From: an uncultured Paracoccaceae bacterium
Lineage (GTDB): Bacteria; Bacteroidota; Bacteroidia; Flavobacteriales; Flavobacteriaceae
NCBI GenBank assembly: GCA_943788135.1
Contig: CALSPC010000008.1
Coordinates: forward strand, 24,990-88,989
Length of the DNA stretch: 64,000 nt
Direction of reading: 5' to 3'
Made by a program: the position numbers and the translations under genes. Every line of letters begins with the position of its first letter. Position 1 is the first letter of the stretch. The notes beneath the pieces were generated by a model. That model was given only the letters and a program-made list of their open reading frames with translations. It was not told the origin of the DNA and did not search any database. Shown one piece after another: positions 1 through 8,329 of the stretch.

Positions 1-49
1 CTAAAATCACTAAAAAGTGTGTACCAAGTTGTTTAAAGCTAAGGTTCAT
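1..49 (-). CDS. N-terminus of a membrane protein, possibly YfhO family (partial)
   Basis: Only the first 16 codons lie in the window (MNLSFKQLGTHFLVIL), read leftwards off the edge. The residues look like the cytoplasmic lead-in and first hydrophobic stretch of a membrane protein. Its ATG is 12 bases downstream of the DUF4834 stop on the same strand, so the two are probably co-transcribed. A YfhO-type membrane protein is a common neighbour of DUF4834 in flavobacteria, but that identification is inference from context, not from these 16 residues. Confidence 0.45.
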   Translation of the reverse strand, partial: MNLSFKQLGTHFLVIL

Positions 50-61
50 AGTGTTTATAAT

Positions 62-328
62 TTATTCAACTTCTTCGTAGTCCACATACTCTCCAACACT
101 GTCATTTGAAGTTTTAGGGGTCGGCATTTTATCAATACTAATTTCGCCTTCCTTTTGAGTTGGCGGCTTTGGAGTGGATTGGTTTCTAAAATGTGCTTCG
201 GCTTTTTTGGCAATAGACTTCAAAATAAAAGGCGCAAATAAGCGCATTAAATACTTGAAAATAGAATACACCAAAATAAAAATTAGGAGTGTTTTCAGTA
301 AACCAATAATAGATGCAGTTTGTAACAT
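62..328 (-). CDS. DUF4834 family small membrane protein
   Basis: 88-residue protein with one N-terminal membrane segment (about residues 8-32, rich in L, I and F), a basic stretch (about 37-50) and a long polar, probably disordered acidic tail ending in YVDYEEVE. Size and layout match DUF4834, a family found in Bacteroidota with no known function. It is probably anchored in the inner membrane with the tail in the cytoplasm. It is followed closely on the same strand by another membrane protein. A TAnnTTTG-type box lies just upstream at 345-352. Confidence 0.75.
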   Translation of the reverse strand: MLQTASIIGLLKTLLIFILVYSIFKYLMRLFAPFILKSIAKKAEAHFRNQSTPKPPTQKEGEISIDKMPTPKTSNDSVGEYVDYEEVE

Positions 329-344
329 TGGTAGATTATTTTTT

Positions 345-352
345 CAAAAATA
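345..352 (-). promoter_or_regulatory. Putative -7 box for the DUF4834 gene
   Basis: Reads TATTTTTG on the minus strand, matching the Bacteroidota consensus TAnnTTTG, 17 bases upstream of the start codon. No TTG element is seen at the usual 17-23 base spacing, so support is partial. Confidence 0.35.
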
Positions 353-466
353 CAATTCTTATTTTTATTACATATAGTATTACAAAAAATCATTTATTTA
401 CATAGACAAAAGAGTTTATAAAACAAGAAATCACTTCTTAATAAACAATAATATAAAAAAAATATG

Positions 467-474
467 TAGGTTTG
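467..474 (+). promoter_or_regulatory. Putative -7 box for the gene at 491
   Basis: TAGGTTTG matches TAnnTTTG and ends 16 bases before the ATG at 491. No TTG element at the right distance is visible, so this is half a promoter. Confidence 0.35.
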
Positions 475-490
475 ATAAAAGTCTTTATAA

Positions 491-1369
491 ATGAAAAATC
501 TATTATACAAATTTGCTTTTATAACTCTTTTGGGGATGTGTAACTTTGTGCAAGCACAATATACTGATGTCATAAACTCTAATCGTCCCGGAGCATCTCA
601 AAGTGCGTTTTCTGTAGGAACAAATGTCTTACAATTAGAAGTGGGCCCTTACTTTATTAAAGAAAAAAGACCTGTTTTCCCGAGCTACGAAGTTTCTGGT
701 CTTGGAATTGATTTTGCAGCCCATTATGGCTTTTGGAAAGAAGCTTTAGAATTTAATCTTCAAGGTACATATCAAAACGATACCCAAACATTTTCATCAC
801 TTACGATTGTAGAAAACAAGCGGTCAAATTTTAAATCCCTCAACTTTGGAGCAAAATATTTGGTGTACGATCCATATAAAAACAAAGATGATCAACCTAA
901 CGTCTACAGTTATCACGCCAACAGAGGATTCAAATGGAGCAGTTTGATCCCCGCAATAGCTGTGGCAGCTGGAGTAAATTATGACACGCCAGACAATCCC
1001 TACACAGCAGCAGCAGTTGAAGGCCTAAGTTACAGAGGAGTTCTAATTACTCAAAATAATTTTAGTGGAGGCTGGGTTTTTATTACCAATTTTATGTTGG
1101 ACCGTATCGGAAGCGACCAAACAGATTTTCAGTATATACTAACCCTTACGCATTCGTTTGACCCGAAATGGGTTGTTTTTGGAGAAACACAAGGAATAAG
1201 CAGTGATTTCTATGCAGACAACTTATTTCGAATTGGAGGAGGTTATTTGTTAAGTAAAGATTTACAACTAGACACTGCGCTAACTTTAAATACTAAAGAT
1301 ACGCCGTCTGTAATGCGTATAAGTTTTGGGGCATCCTACCGATTTGACCGCCATAAAGACAAAGAATAG
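491..1369 (+). CDS. Outer-membrane transporter-like beta-barrel protein
   Basis: 292 residues. A clear signal peptide (residues 1-22, ending VQAQ) is followed by alternating beta-strand-like segments and a terminal aromatic-rich strand (FGASYRF near residue 283), as in outer-membrane barrels. The opening INSNRPGASQSAF and the overall size fit the MetA-pathway phenol-degradation-like outer-membrane family (PF13557), usually annotated only as transporter in flavobacteria. Substrate is unknown. It stands alone between divergent neighbours, with a TAGGTTTG box just upstream. Confidence 0.65.
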   Translation: MKNLLYKFAFITLLGMCNFVQAQYTDVINSNRPGASQSAFSVGTNVLQLEVGPYFIKEKRPVFPSYEVSGLGIDFAAHYGFWKEALEFNLQGTYQNDTQTFSSLTIVENKRSNFKSLNFGAKYLVYDPYKNKDDQPNVYSYHANRGFKWSSLIPAIAVAAGVNYDTPDNPYTAAAVEGLSYRGVLITQNNFSGGWVFITNFMLDRIGSDQTDFQYILTLTHSFDPKWVVFGETQGISSDFYADNLFRIGGGYLLSKDLQLDTALTLNTKDTPSVMRISFGASYRFDRHKDKE

Positions 1370-1472
1370 CCTAATAATGGCACTTCAGCAAAAAAGTGAA
1401 ACAAGCGTCTCGCGTTTAATGAAGAGCAAAAACTAAAGAAAGATTACTAATTTTGATGAGGATTAAACAATT

Positions 1473-2588
1473 ATGATAAGAATTCAAGAAGCACTTTCGA
1501 AAAAGGAGGTGAAAAAATTTGTGAAATTTCCATTTTCACTCTATAAGAATTCAAAATACTGGGTTCCTCCAATTATAAGTGAAGAGGTCAAGGTGTTTAA
1601 TAAAAAGACTAACCCTATTCTTCAAGATGCTGATGTTAAACTTTTTCTAGCCTACAAAAATGATGTCATAGTAGGTCGTATTGCAGCCATTGTTAATTGG
1701 CTAGAAGTCGAAGGTCAAGGAGTGCGTAAAATGCGTTTTGGATGGATGGACATGATTGATGATATTGAAGTTACCAAAGCACTTTTAGAGGCCGTTAAAT
1801 CCCTTGGAAAGGCTCAGAACTTAGACTATATGGAAGGTCCTATAGGCTTTTCTAACTTAGATAAAGTAGGGGTTTTAACCTATGGATATGACGAGATTGG
1901 AACTATGGTTACCTGGTATAATCACCCTTATTATGTAGAGCATTTAAAGCAGTTAAATTTTAAAGTTGAAAAAGAATATCTAGAGCATAAGCACCAGTTT
2001 AGCGATATTATGATTGCCGACTCAAAACGTCTAGAAAAAGTCATCAAAAAGCGATACAACTTAAAGGCCTTAAGTTTTAATACAACAAAAGACCTCATGC
2101 CGTATGCCGATAGAATGTTTGACCTGTTTAATAAAAGTTATGCTTCCTTATCCTCTTTTGTAAAAATCACTGATATTCAAAAAGCGTTTTTAAAGAAAAA
2201 GTTTTTAAATTTCATTAATCCCCAATACATTAAGTTTGTTGTTGACGAAGCCGATGAGCTGGTCGCCTTTGGCGTTGTAATGCCATCGTTTTCTAAAGCA
2301 TTGCAGAAAATAAACGGTAATTTGTTTCCTTTTGGGATCTATCACATTTTGAAAGCTAAGCAGTCAAAAAAATTGAATTTCTACTTAATCGGTGTTCATC
2401 CTGAATTTCAGAAAAAAGGCGTACACTCCATTATTTTTAGCGAGTTTCATAGAACTTTCGAGAAAAAAGGAATTTTAGAATGTCGTAGAACTCCAGAACT
2501 ATCAGACAATTTAGCAATTCAAAAGCTATGGCGAGATTTTAATCCCGTGCTCATTAAAAAACGCTGTACTTTTAGAAAAGAATTATAA
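1473..2588 (+). CDS. GNAT-fold protein, conserved in Bacteroidota
   Basis: 371 residues, no signal peptide. The middle reads VGRIAAIVNW (about 66-75), as in a GNAT beta-hairpin. A C-terminal second acetyltransferase-like region carries YLIGVHPEFQKKGVHSIIF (about 303-321), resembling the acetyl-CoA pyrophosphate-binding motif. Relatives in flavobacteria are named either N-acetyltransferase or, misleadingly, GTP cyclohydrolase; I see no GTP cyclohydrolase motif. Substrate unknown. It is convergent with the PLP enzyme, whose stop lies 2 bases away. Confidence 0.6.
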   Translation: MIRIQEALSKKEVKKFVKFPFSLYKNSKYWVPPIISEEVKVFNKKTNPILQDADVKLFLAYKNDVIVGRIAAIVNWLEVEGQGVRKMRFGWMDMIDDIEVTKALLEAVKSLGKAQNLDYMEGPIGFSNLDKVGVLTYGYDEIGTMVTWYNHPYYVEHLKQLNFKVEKEYLEHKHQFSDIMIADSKRLEKVIKKRYNLKALSFNTTKDLMPYADRMFDLFNKSYASLSSFVKITDIQKAFLKKKFLNFINPQYIKFVVDEADELVAFGVVMPSFSKALQKINGNLFPFGIYHILKAKQSKKLNFYLIGVHPEFQKKGVHSIIFSEFHRTFEKKGILECRRTPELSDNLAIQKLWRDFNPVLIKKRCTFRKEL

Positions 2589-2590
2589 AT

Positions 2591-3853
2591 TTATTCTCCC
2601 ATAGCTGCAGCTACAGATGCAGAAAGTCGCTTATAAACGCCTTTTTCTAAACGCTCTCTTATTACTGAAAATGCTTGTAGTGTTTCATCAACATCTTCGA
2701 TGGTGTGCATAGATGTTGGAATCAGTCGCAATAAAATTAACCCTTTAGGTATCACGGGATAGACAACGATTGAACAGAAAACTCCATGGTTTTCACGTAG
2801 GTCTTTTACTAAGGCCATCGCTTCAGGAATACTTCCTTTAAGATATACTGGCGTTACACAACTTTGGGTGGTTCCTAAATCGAAACCTCGCTCACGCAAC
2901 CCTGACTGCAAAGCATTCACAATTGTCCAGAGGTTTTCTTTGAGTTCAGGCATGGTTCGTAGCATGTCTAAACGTTTCAAAGCGCCTTTTACTAATTGCA
3001 TTTGCAAGGATTTTGCAAACATCTGTGATCGTAAGTTATATTTTAAATAGTCTATAATTTCTTTATCAGCCCCAATAAAAGCGCCTGTACTGGCCATCGA
3101 TTTAGCAAATGTTGCAAAATAGACATCTATATCGTCTTGAACTCCTTGTTCTTGACCTGCACCTGCTCCGGTTTTCCCTAGAGTTCCAAAGCCATGAGCA
3201 TCATCTACTAAAAATCTAAAGTTAAATTTTTCTTTAAGTGCCACAATTTCTTTTAGCTTCCCTTGTTCGCCACGCATACCAAAAACACCTTCGGAAATAA
3301 CCAGAATTCCGCCTCCTGTTTGTTCCGCCATTTTGGTTGCACGTTCCAAGTTTTTTTCTAAACTTTCTATATCATTATGCTTGTATGTAAAACGCTTCCC
3401 CATATGCAAACGCACACCGTCAATGATACACGCATGAGAATCCACATCATATACAATTATATCATCTTTTGCTACTAGAGCATCAATTGTTGACATGATG
3501 CCTTGATACCCAAAATTTAAAAGGTAAGTTGCTTCTTTATTTACAAACTCTGCTAATTCGTTTTGCAATTGCTCATGAAGCGAAGTATGTCCAGACATCA
3601 TTCGTGCTCCCATTGGATAGGCAGATCCGAAGTCATTAGCAGCTTCAGCGTCTACTTTTCTCACTTCAGGATGGTTTGCGAGTCCTAAATAATCGTTTAT
3701 ACTCCAAGTAATAACATCTTTACCTTGAAATTTCATCCGATTTGAAATCTGTCCTTCTAATTTTGGAAATACAAAATAGCCTTCGGCTAAGCTTGCCCAT
3801 TTCCCTAACGGGCCTTTATCTTTATAGATTTTATCAAATAAATCTCTCGTCAT
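2591..3853 (-). CDS. Alpha-oxoamine synthase, probable cysteate C-fatty acyltransferase (CapB-like)
   Basis: 420 residues, fold type I PLP enzyme of the alpha-oxoamine synthase family (serine palmitoyltransferase, KBL, BioF). Visible motifs are SGHTSLHEQLQNELAEF (87-103), DVDSHACIIDG (136-146), VDDAHGFGTLG (216-226) and the PLP lysine K251 in TFAKSMASTGAF. It is not the biotin enzyme: a separate bioF lies at 9501. Directly upstream on the same strand is a cysteate-synthase-like gene; this pairing is the one known for capnine (sulfonolipid) synthesis, where this enzyme condenses cysteate with a branched fatty acyl thioester. Serine palmitoyltransferase is the main alternative. Family call is firm; the substrate is inference from context. 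Confidence 0.7.
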   Translation of the reverse strand: MTRDLFDKIYKDKGPLGKWASLAEGYFVFPKLEGQISNRMKFQGKDVITWSINDYLGLANHPEVRKVDAEAANDFGSAYPMGARMMSGHTSLHEQLQNELAEFVNKEATYLLNFGYQGIMSTIDALVAKDDIIVYDVDSHACIIDGVRLHMGKRFTYKHNDIESLEKNLERATKMAEQTGGGILVISEGVFGMRGEQGKLKEIVALKEKFNFRFLVDDAHGFGTLGKTGAGAGQEQGVQDDIDVYFATFAKSMASTGAFIGADKEIIDYLKYNLRSQMFAKSLQMQLVKGALKRLDMLRTMPELKENLWTIVNALQSGLRERGFDLGTTQSCVTPVYLKGSIPEAMALVKDLRENHGVFCSIVVYPVIPKGLILLRLIPTSMHTIEDVDETLQAFSVIRERLEKGVYKRLSASVAAAMGE

Positions 3854-3875
3854 AATTCAATGTTAGTTTGCACCA

Positions 3876-3883
3876 CAAAATTA
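3876..3883 (-). promoter_or_regulatory. Putative -7 box for the CapB-like gene
   Basis: Minus strand reads TAATTTTG (TAnnTTTG), 23 bases upstream of the ATG. The same octamer precedes the upstream CapA-like gene at 5027-5034, which hints at shared control. No matching TTG element is seen. Confidence 0.35.
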
Positions 3884-3889
3884 TACAAT

Positions 3890-3911
3890 AATATTATGAA
3901 TACATAATATT
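3890..3911. repeat. AT-rich inverted repeat between the capnine genes
   Basis: AATATTATG (3890-3898) and CATAATATT (3903-3911) are perfect 9-base complements around a 4-base loop. The repeat lies in the 102-base gap between the two PLP enzyme genes, just upstream of the TAATTTTG box. It could be an operator or a weak hairpin in the mRNA; there is no T tract typical of a terminator. Confidence 0.4.
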
Positions 3912-3955
3912 TATTACACTTATGGAAGCGGCTTGAGAAGTATTATAAAAATAAT

Positions 3956-4999
3956 CTACTTAATAAATTCAATGTCTTTGGCGGCTGATTGATTCTGCGC
4001 GTCAAAAAAACCTTGGTCTTGCATCCATTGGTCATTATATATCTTACTCATATAACGTGACCCATGATCTGGAAAAATAAGAACTATTACGTCTGAAGGT
4101 TTAAATTCGTTGGTATCTTGAAGCTGCTTAACCGCTTGTACAACGGCACCTGAAGTATATCCAACAAACATGCCTTCTGTTTTGGATATTTCTCTCGCGG
4201 TATGTGCGCTATCCTCATCATTTACCTTTACAAATTTATCAATAAGATCAAAATCGGTAACGGACGGGATTAAATTTTTACCTAGCCCTTCAATACGGTA
4301 AGGGTAAATTTCGTCGGGGTCCAACTCGCGGGTTTCATGGTATTTTTTTAAGACCGACCCGTAAGCATCCACACCAATTATTTTAATATCTGGATTTTGT
4401 TCTTTCAAATACTTCGCCGTTCCCGAAATTGTACCTCCAGTTCCACTGCAGGCTACTAAATGGGTGATTTTACCTTCTGTTTTACTCCATATTTCTGGAC
4501 CAGTACTTTTATAATGAGCCTCCAAATTAAGGCTATTAAAATATTGATTGATATAAACAGATCCTTTAATTTCTTTATGTAATCGTTTGGCAACTTCATA
4601 ATAGGATCTTGGATCATCTACACTTACGTTGGCTGGACAGACATAAACTTTGGCACCCATGCTTTTGAGCATATCAATCTTGTCTTGAGAAGATTTAGAA
4701 CTCACCGCTAAAACACATTTATAGCCTTTAATAATACTAACCATAGCAATGCTAAAGCCTGTATTTCCAGAGGTTGTTTCAATAATGGTATCTCCTGGTT
4801 TGAGTATTCCGTTTTGCTCTGCTTCTTCAATGATATGAAGTGCAATTCGGTCTTTGGAAGAATGCCCAGGATTAAAAGAATCTAGTTTGGCAATATAGTT
4901 TCCAGGAAATCCAGAAGTCACTACATTTAACTTAACCAGTGGCGTATCACCCACTAATTCCAATACATTATTAAATATTAATTTTTGTTTGTTTACCAA
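3956..4999 (-). CDS. PLP-dependent cysteine-synthase-family enzyme, probable cysteate synthase (CapA-like)
   Basis: 347 residues, fold type II PLP enzyme. The PLP lysine is K49 in [11 protein letters not shown], the substrate loop is TTSGNTG (75-81), and the phosphate-binding loop is [11 protein letters not shown]. The sequence departs from housekeeping CysK, which has GSVKDR and TSGNTGIGLA. Its place directly upstream of an alpha-oxoamine synthase fits cysteate synthase, making cysteate from O-phosphoserine and sulfite for sulfonolipids. The alternative is a cysteine or cystathionine synthase. The start is TTG at 4999: no ATG precedes the in-frame stop at 5024-5026. A TAATTTTG box lies 28 bases upstream. 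Confidence 0.65.
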   Translation of the reverse strand: MVNKQKLIFNNVLELVGDTPLVKLNVVTSGFPGNYIAKLDSFNPGHSSKDRIALHIIEEAEQNGILKPGDTIIETTSGNTGFSIAMVSIIKGYKCVLAVSSKSSQDKIDMLKSMGAKVYVCPANVSVDDPRSYYEVAKRLHKEIKGSVYINQYFNSLNLEAHYKSTGPEIWSKTEGKITHLVACSGTGGTISGTAKYLKEQNPDIKIIGVDAYGSVLKKYHETRELDPDEIYPYRIEGLGKNLIPSVTDFDLIDKFVKVNDEDSAHTAREISKTEGMFVGYTSGAVVQAVKQLQDTNEFKPSDVIVLIFPDHGSRYMSKIYNDQWMQDQGFFDAQNQSAAKDIEFIK

Positions 5000-5026
5000 A
5001 CCTCGTTTTAAAATTAAAGTCGTTTA

Positions 5027-5034
5027 CAAAATTA
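5027..5034 (-). promoter_or_regulatory. Putative -7 box for the CapA-like gene
   Basis: Minus strand TAATTTTG, 28 bases upstream of the TTG start and identical to the box in front of the CapB-like gene. No clear TTG element at 17-23 bases. Confidence 0.35.
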
Positions 5035-5050
5035 CAATTTTATTTTTTAT

Positions 5051-7183
5051 CTATTTTACTATTGATTCTAGATCGAATAAAAATGCATACTCGGCTGCCA
5101 CTTCTTTTAAGGCTTCAAAACGCCCAGAAGCACCTCCATGACCAGCTTCCATATTAGTTTTAAGATAGAGTTGAGCTGTGTTGTTCGTTTGCGCTCTTAA
5201 ACGTGCAACCCACTTGGCTGGTTCCCAATACTGTACTTGAGAATCGTGCAGTCCTGTGGTCACAAGCATATTTGGATATAATTTATTTGTGACATTGTCA
5301 TATGGGGAATATGATTTCATATAGTCATACGACTCTTTCTCATTTGGATTACCCCACTCATCATACTCTCCTGTAGTTAGTGGTATGCTATCGTCTAGCA
5401 TTGTAGTTACGACATCAACAAACGGTACTTGAGCTACGACGCCGTTGTACAATTCTGGGGCTAAATTTATAACAGCACCCATCAATAATCCACCGGCACT
5501 TCCGCCCATAGCATAATGGTGTTGGGCTGAGGTGTAGTGCTCTCGAATTAAATGTTTTGAACAATCAACAAAATCTGTAAAGGTATTTTTCTTTTTAAGT
5601 AATTTACCGTCTTCATACCACTGACGTCCTAAATACTCCCCCCCTCTAATATGGGCTATCGCAAAAATAAAACCACGATCCAAAAGGCTCAATCTAACAG
5701 TAGAAAAATAAGGATCAATCGTGCTTCCATAAGAGCCATAAGCATACAATAACAAAGGCGTTTCAGAAGATTTTTTAGTGTCAACACGGCGTACTAAAGA
5801 AATCGGGATCTGAGTTCCATCTTCGGCAGTTGCCCATATCCGTTCCGATGTATAATTTTCTTTTTTAAATTCTCCCCCTAAAACGTCTTGCTGTTTTTTA
5901 ATGGTTTTTGATTGGGTTACCATATCAAAATCAATGATAGAGGACGGAGTGGTTAGGGATTGATAGCCATACCTCAAAATAGTGGTGTCAAAATCAATAT
6001 TGGTTGTCGTATATGCGGTGTAGGTTTCACTTTCAAATGGAAGGTAGTAGCTATCAGTACCATCCCAACGCGTGATATGAATTTGATTTAGACCATTTTT
6101 ACGTTCTGACACGACCAAAAAGTCTTTAAAAATTTCAATATCTTCAAGTAAAACGTCTTCTCGGTGTGGAATCACATCTGTCCAATATTTTTTTTCGGTT
6201 TGAGTTTCCGATGTTTTTGAAAGTTTAAAATTTTGAGCGCCATCAGCATTTGATACAATATAAAATGAATCTTCAAAATGCGAAATTCCATACTCTAACC
6301 CGCGTATTCTAGGTTGAAACACTTTAAAATCACCATCCGGAGTGTTGGCATTTAAAATTTGAAACTCCGAGGTTAATGTGCTGTAACTCCCAATTACTAA
6401 ATATGCATTTGATTTTGTTTTGTAGACACTCACTCCAAACGTATCATCAGTTTCTTCAAAAACCAGTGTATCTAGTTTTGGGTCTGTATTTAATTTATGT
6501 TTATAAATCGCTTCTGACCGCAGTGTTGTTTCGTCTTTGAGCGTATAAAATAAGGTGGTATTGTCATTGGCCCACGTACTGCCTCCTGTGGTATTTGAGA
6601 TTTCTTCTTTAAAAATTGTATTCGTTTTTAAATCCTTAATATGAAGTCCGTATTGACGGCGACCAGTCGTATCAATTCCGTAGGAAACTAATTCATTATT
6701 TGGACTGATATTTAACCCAACAAGTCTAAAATAAGAGTGGTTTTTGGCCATTTCATTACAATCAAACAAGAGCTCTTCTGCAGCGTCAAGAGTTTCTTTT
6801 TTTCGGGTATAGATTGGATAATCTTTTCCTTTCTCGTACTTAGTAATGTACCAATACCCATTGTATTTATAAGGCACAGAGCTATCGTCTTCTTTAATTC
6901 TGGACTTCATTTCTTCAAATAAATCCACTTGAAAATTTTTAGTATGTGCTGTATGGGCATTATAATACTCGTTTTCTTTGTTGAGATAGTCAATCACTTC
7001 AGGATTTTCTCTATCGTTTAACCAATAAAATTCATCAACACGTACATCGTCATGGATTGCTAAGTTTTTAGGCTGTTGTTTTGCTAATGGAGCATTTGGT
7101 AATTCTGACATTGATTTTTTAGTCTTAGTTTCACAAGAAAAAAGTGAACTTATTAAAATTAGAGAGAGAAGATTGTATTTCAT
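5051..7183 (-). CDS. S9 family peptidase, oligopeptidase-B-like lipoprotein
   Basis: 710 residues. The N-terminus (LISSLFSC, Cys17) is a lipobox, so the protein is probably a periplasmic or outer-membrane lipoprotein, unlike the cytosolic PtrB of enterobacteria. Residues about 35-430 form the beta-propeller region, starting with the family signature DDVRVDEFYWLNDRENPEV. The C-terminal third is the alpha/beta hydrolase domain, with the nucleophile in MGGSAGGLLMGA (Ser near residue 560) and the histidine probably in EAGHGGASGRF. It should cleave short peptides after basic residues. It follows threonine aldolase by 45 bases on the same strand. Confidence 0.85.
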   Translation of the reverse strand: MKYNLLSLILISSLFSCETKTKKSMSELPNAPLAKQQPKNLAIHDDVRVDEFYWLNDRENPEVIDYLNKENEYYNAHTAHTKNFQVDLFEEMKSRIKEDDSSVPYKYNGYWYITKYEKGKDYPIYTRKKETLDAAEELLFDCNEMAKNHSYFRLVGLNISPNNELVSYGIDTTGRRQYGLHIKDLKTNTIFKEEISNTTGGSTWANDNTTLFYTLKDETTLRSEAIYKHKLNTDPKLDTLVFEETDDTFGVSVYKTKSNAYLVIGSYSTLTSEFQILNANTPDGDFKVFQPRIRGLEYGISHFEDSFYIVSNADGAQNFKLSKTSETQTEKKYWTDVIPHREDVLLEDIEIFKDFLVVSERKNGLNQIHITRWDGTDSYYLPFESETYTAYTTTNIDFDTTILRYGYQSLTTPSSIIDFDMVTQSKTIKKQQDVLGGEFKKENYTSERIWATAEDGTQIPISLVRRVDTKKSSETPLLLYAYGSYGSTIDPYFSTVRLSLLDRGFIFAIAHIRGGEYLGRQWYEDGKLLKKKNTFTDFVDCSKHLIREHYTSAQHHYAMGGSAGGLLMGAVINLAPELYNGVVAQVPFVDVVTTMLDDSIPLTTGEYDEWGNPNEKESYDYMKSYSPYDNVTNKLYPNMLVTTGLHDSQVQYWEPAKWVARLRAQTNNTAQLYLKTNMEAGHGGASGRFEALKEVAAEYAFLFDLESIVK

Positions 7184-7228
7184 AACATTGGGGTAAAAAT
7201 TAAAGCGTATAAATTTACAATAAATAAA

Positions 7229-8248
7229 TTAAGACTGGCGTAAAATTTCTAAAAGTCTGGCGTGCATGGCATCGGTATAATCTAGATGTGTGACCATTCT
7301 AAGCTTGCCACTTCCCATATCACTAACAAGAATATCGTGAGCTTTTAAATGGTCTAAAAACACGGTTTCAGGACGACTTGAATTCAATTTAAATATCACG
7401 ATATTTGTTTCCACAGGCTCCACACTAGAAACGGCATCCAATTGCTCGAGAGCAGCAGCAATAGCATTGGCTTTTTGATGGTCATCTTTGAGGCGATCAA
7501 ATTGATGATCCAAAGCATAAGAAGCGGCTGCAGCAAGAGCCCCAATTTGACGCATACCACCACCCAACATTTTACGAATGCGGAGGGCTTTGTTCATGAG
7601 TGCTTCGTCTCCAACCAGCATAGAACCTACGGGTGCTCCTAACCCTTTACTAAAACAAACAGAGATAGTATCAAAAACTTTTCCATAATCCAGTGGGGTT
7701 TCAGATTTAGCAATCAGTGCGTTCCACAACCGAGCCCCATCTAAGTGAAGTCCTAGATCATGAGCATTACAAACCGCTCTAATTTTTAAAATTTCATTAA
7801 AATCCCAACAGGCACCACCACCCTTATTGGTTGTGTTTTCTAGGGTCACTAAAGAAGTTAATGGGCTGTGGTAAAAATCAGGAGGATTGATAGCGGCTTC
7901 GACTTGAGTCGCAGTCATCATTCCACGTTGACCATCTACAAGTTGACACGACACGCCACTATTAAAAGAAACGCCACCACCTTCATAATTATAGACGTGG
8001 GCATATTTGTCACATATCAATTGTTCTCCAGGTTGAGTATGTAGTTTTATTGCCGTTTGATTGGCCATTGTTCCTGATGGGAAAAATAAAGCTTTTGGTT
8101 TTCCAAAAAGTGAAGCCACTCGGGCTTCTAAGGCATTAACCGACGGATCTTCAGCATAGACATCATCACCCAATTTGGCGGTCTTCATGGCGTCGAGCAT
8201 CCCTTTTGAGGGCCTTGTGACGGTATCGCTTCGTAAATCTATTTGCAT
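7229..8248 (-). CDS. ltaE: Low-specificity L-threonine aldolase
   Basis: 339 residues, fold type I PLP enzyme that splits L-threonine or allo-threonine to glycine and acetaldehyde. It opens with the family signature IDLRSDTVTRP, then GDDVYAEDPSVNALE, FFPSGTMANQTA (56-67) and HLDGARLWNA (168-177). The PLP lysine is K201 in FSKGLGAPVGSML. Length is normal for the family. It is the first gene of a leftward pair with the S9 peptidase and is divergent from prfB. Confidence 0.9.
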   Translation of the reverse strand: MQIDLRSDTVTRPSKGMLDAMKTAKLGDDVYAEDPSVNALEARVASLFGKPKALFFPSGTMANQTAIKLHTQPGEQLICDKYAHVYNYEGGGVSFNSGVSCQLVDGQRGMMTATQVEAAINPPDFYHSPLTSLVTLENTTNKGGGACWDFNEILKIRAVCNAHDLGLHLDGARLWNALIAKSETPLDYGKVFDTISVCFSKGLGAPVGSMLVGDEALMNKALRIRKMLGGGMRQIGALAAAASYALDHQFDRLKDDHQKANAIAAALEQLDAVSSVEPVETNIVIFKLNSSRPETVFLDHLKAHDILVSDMGSGKLRMVTHLDYTDAMHARLLEILRQS

Positions 8249-8304
8249 GAATTTTTATTTTGGATATAAAGCTACATATTATTTTAATTCTATGCTATTA
8301 ATTC

Positions 8305-8312
8305 TATTTTTG
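8305..8312 (+). promoter_or_regulatory. Putative -7 box for prfB
   Basis: TATTTTTG (TAnnTTTG) ends 17 bases before the prfB ATG at 8330. No TTG element at standard spacing. Confidence 0.35.
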
Positions 8313-8329
8313 TAATTCGAAACTACACT

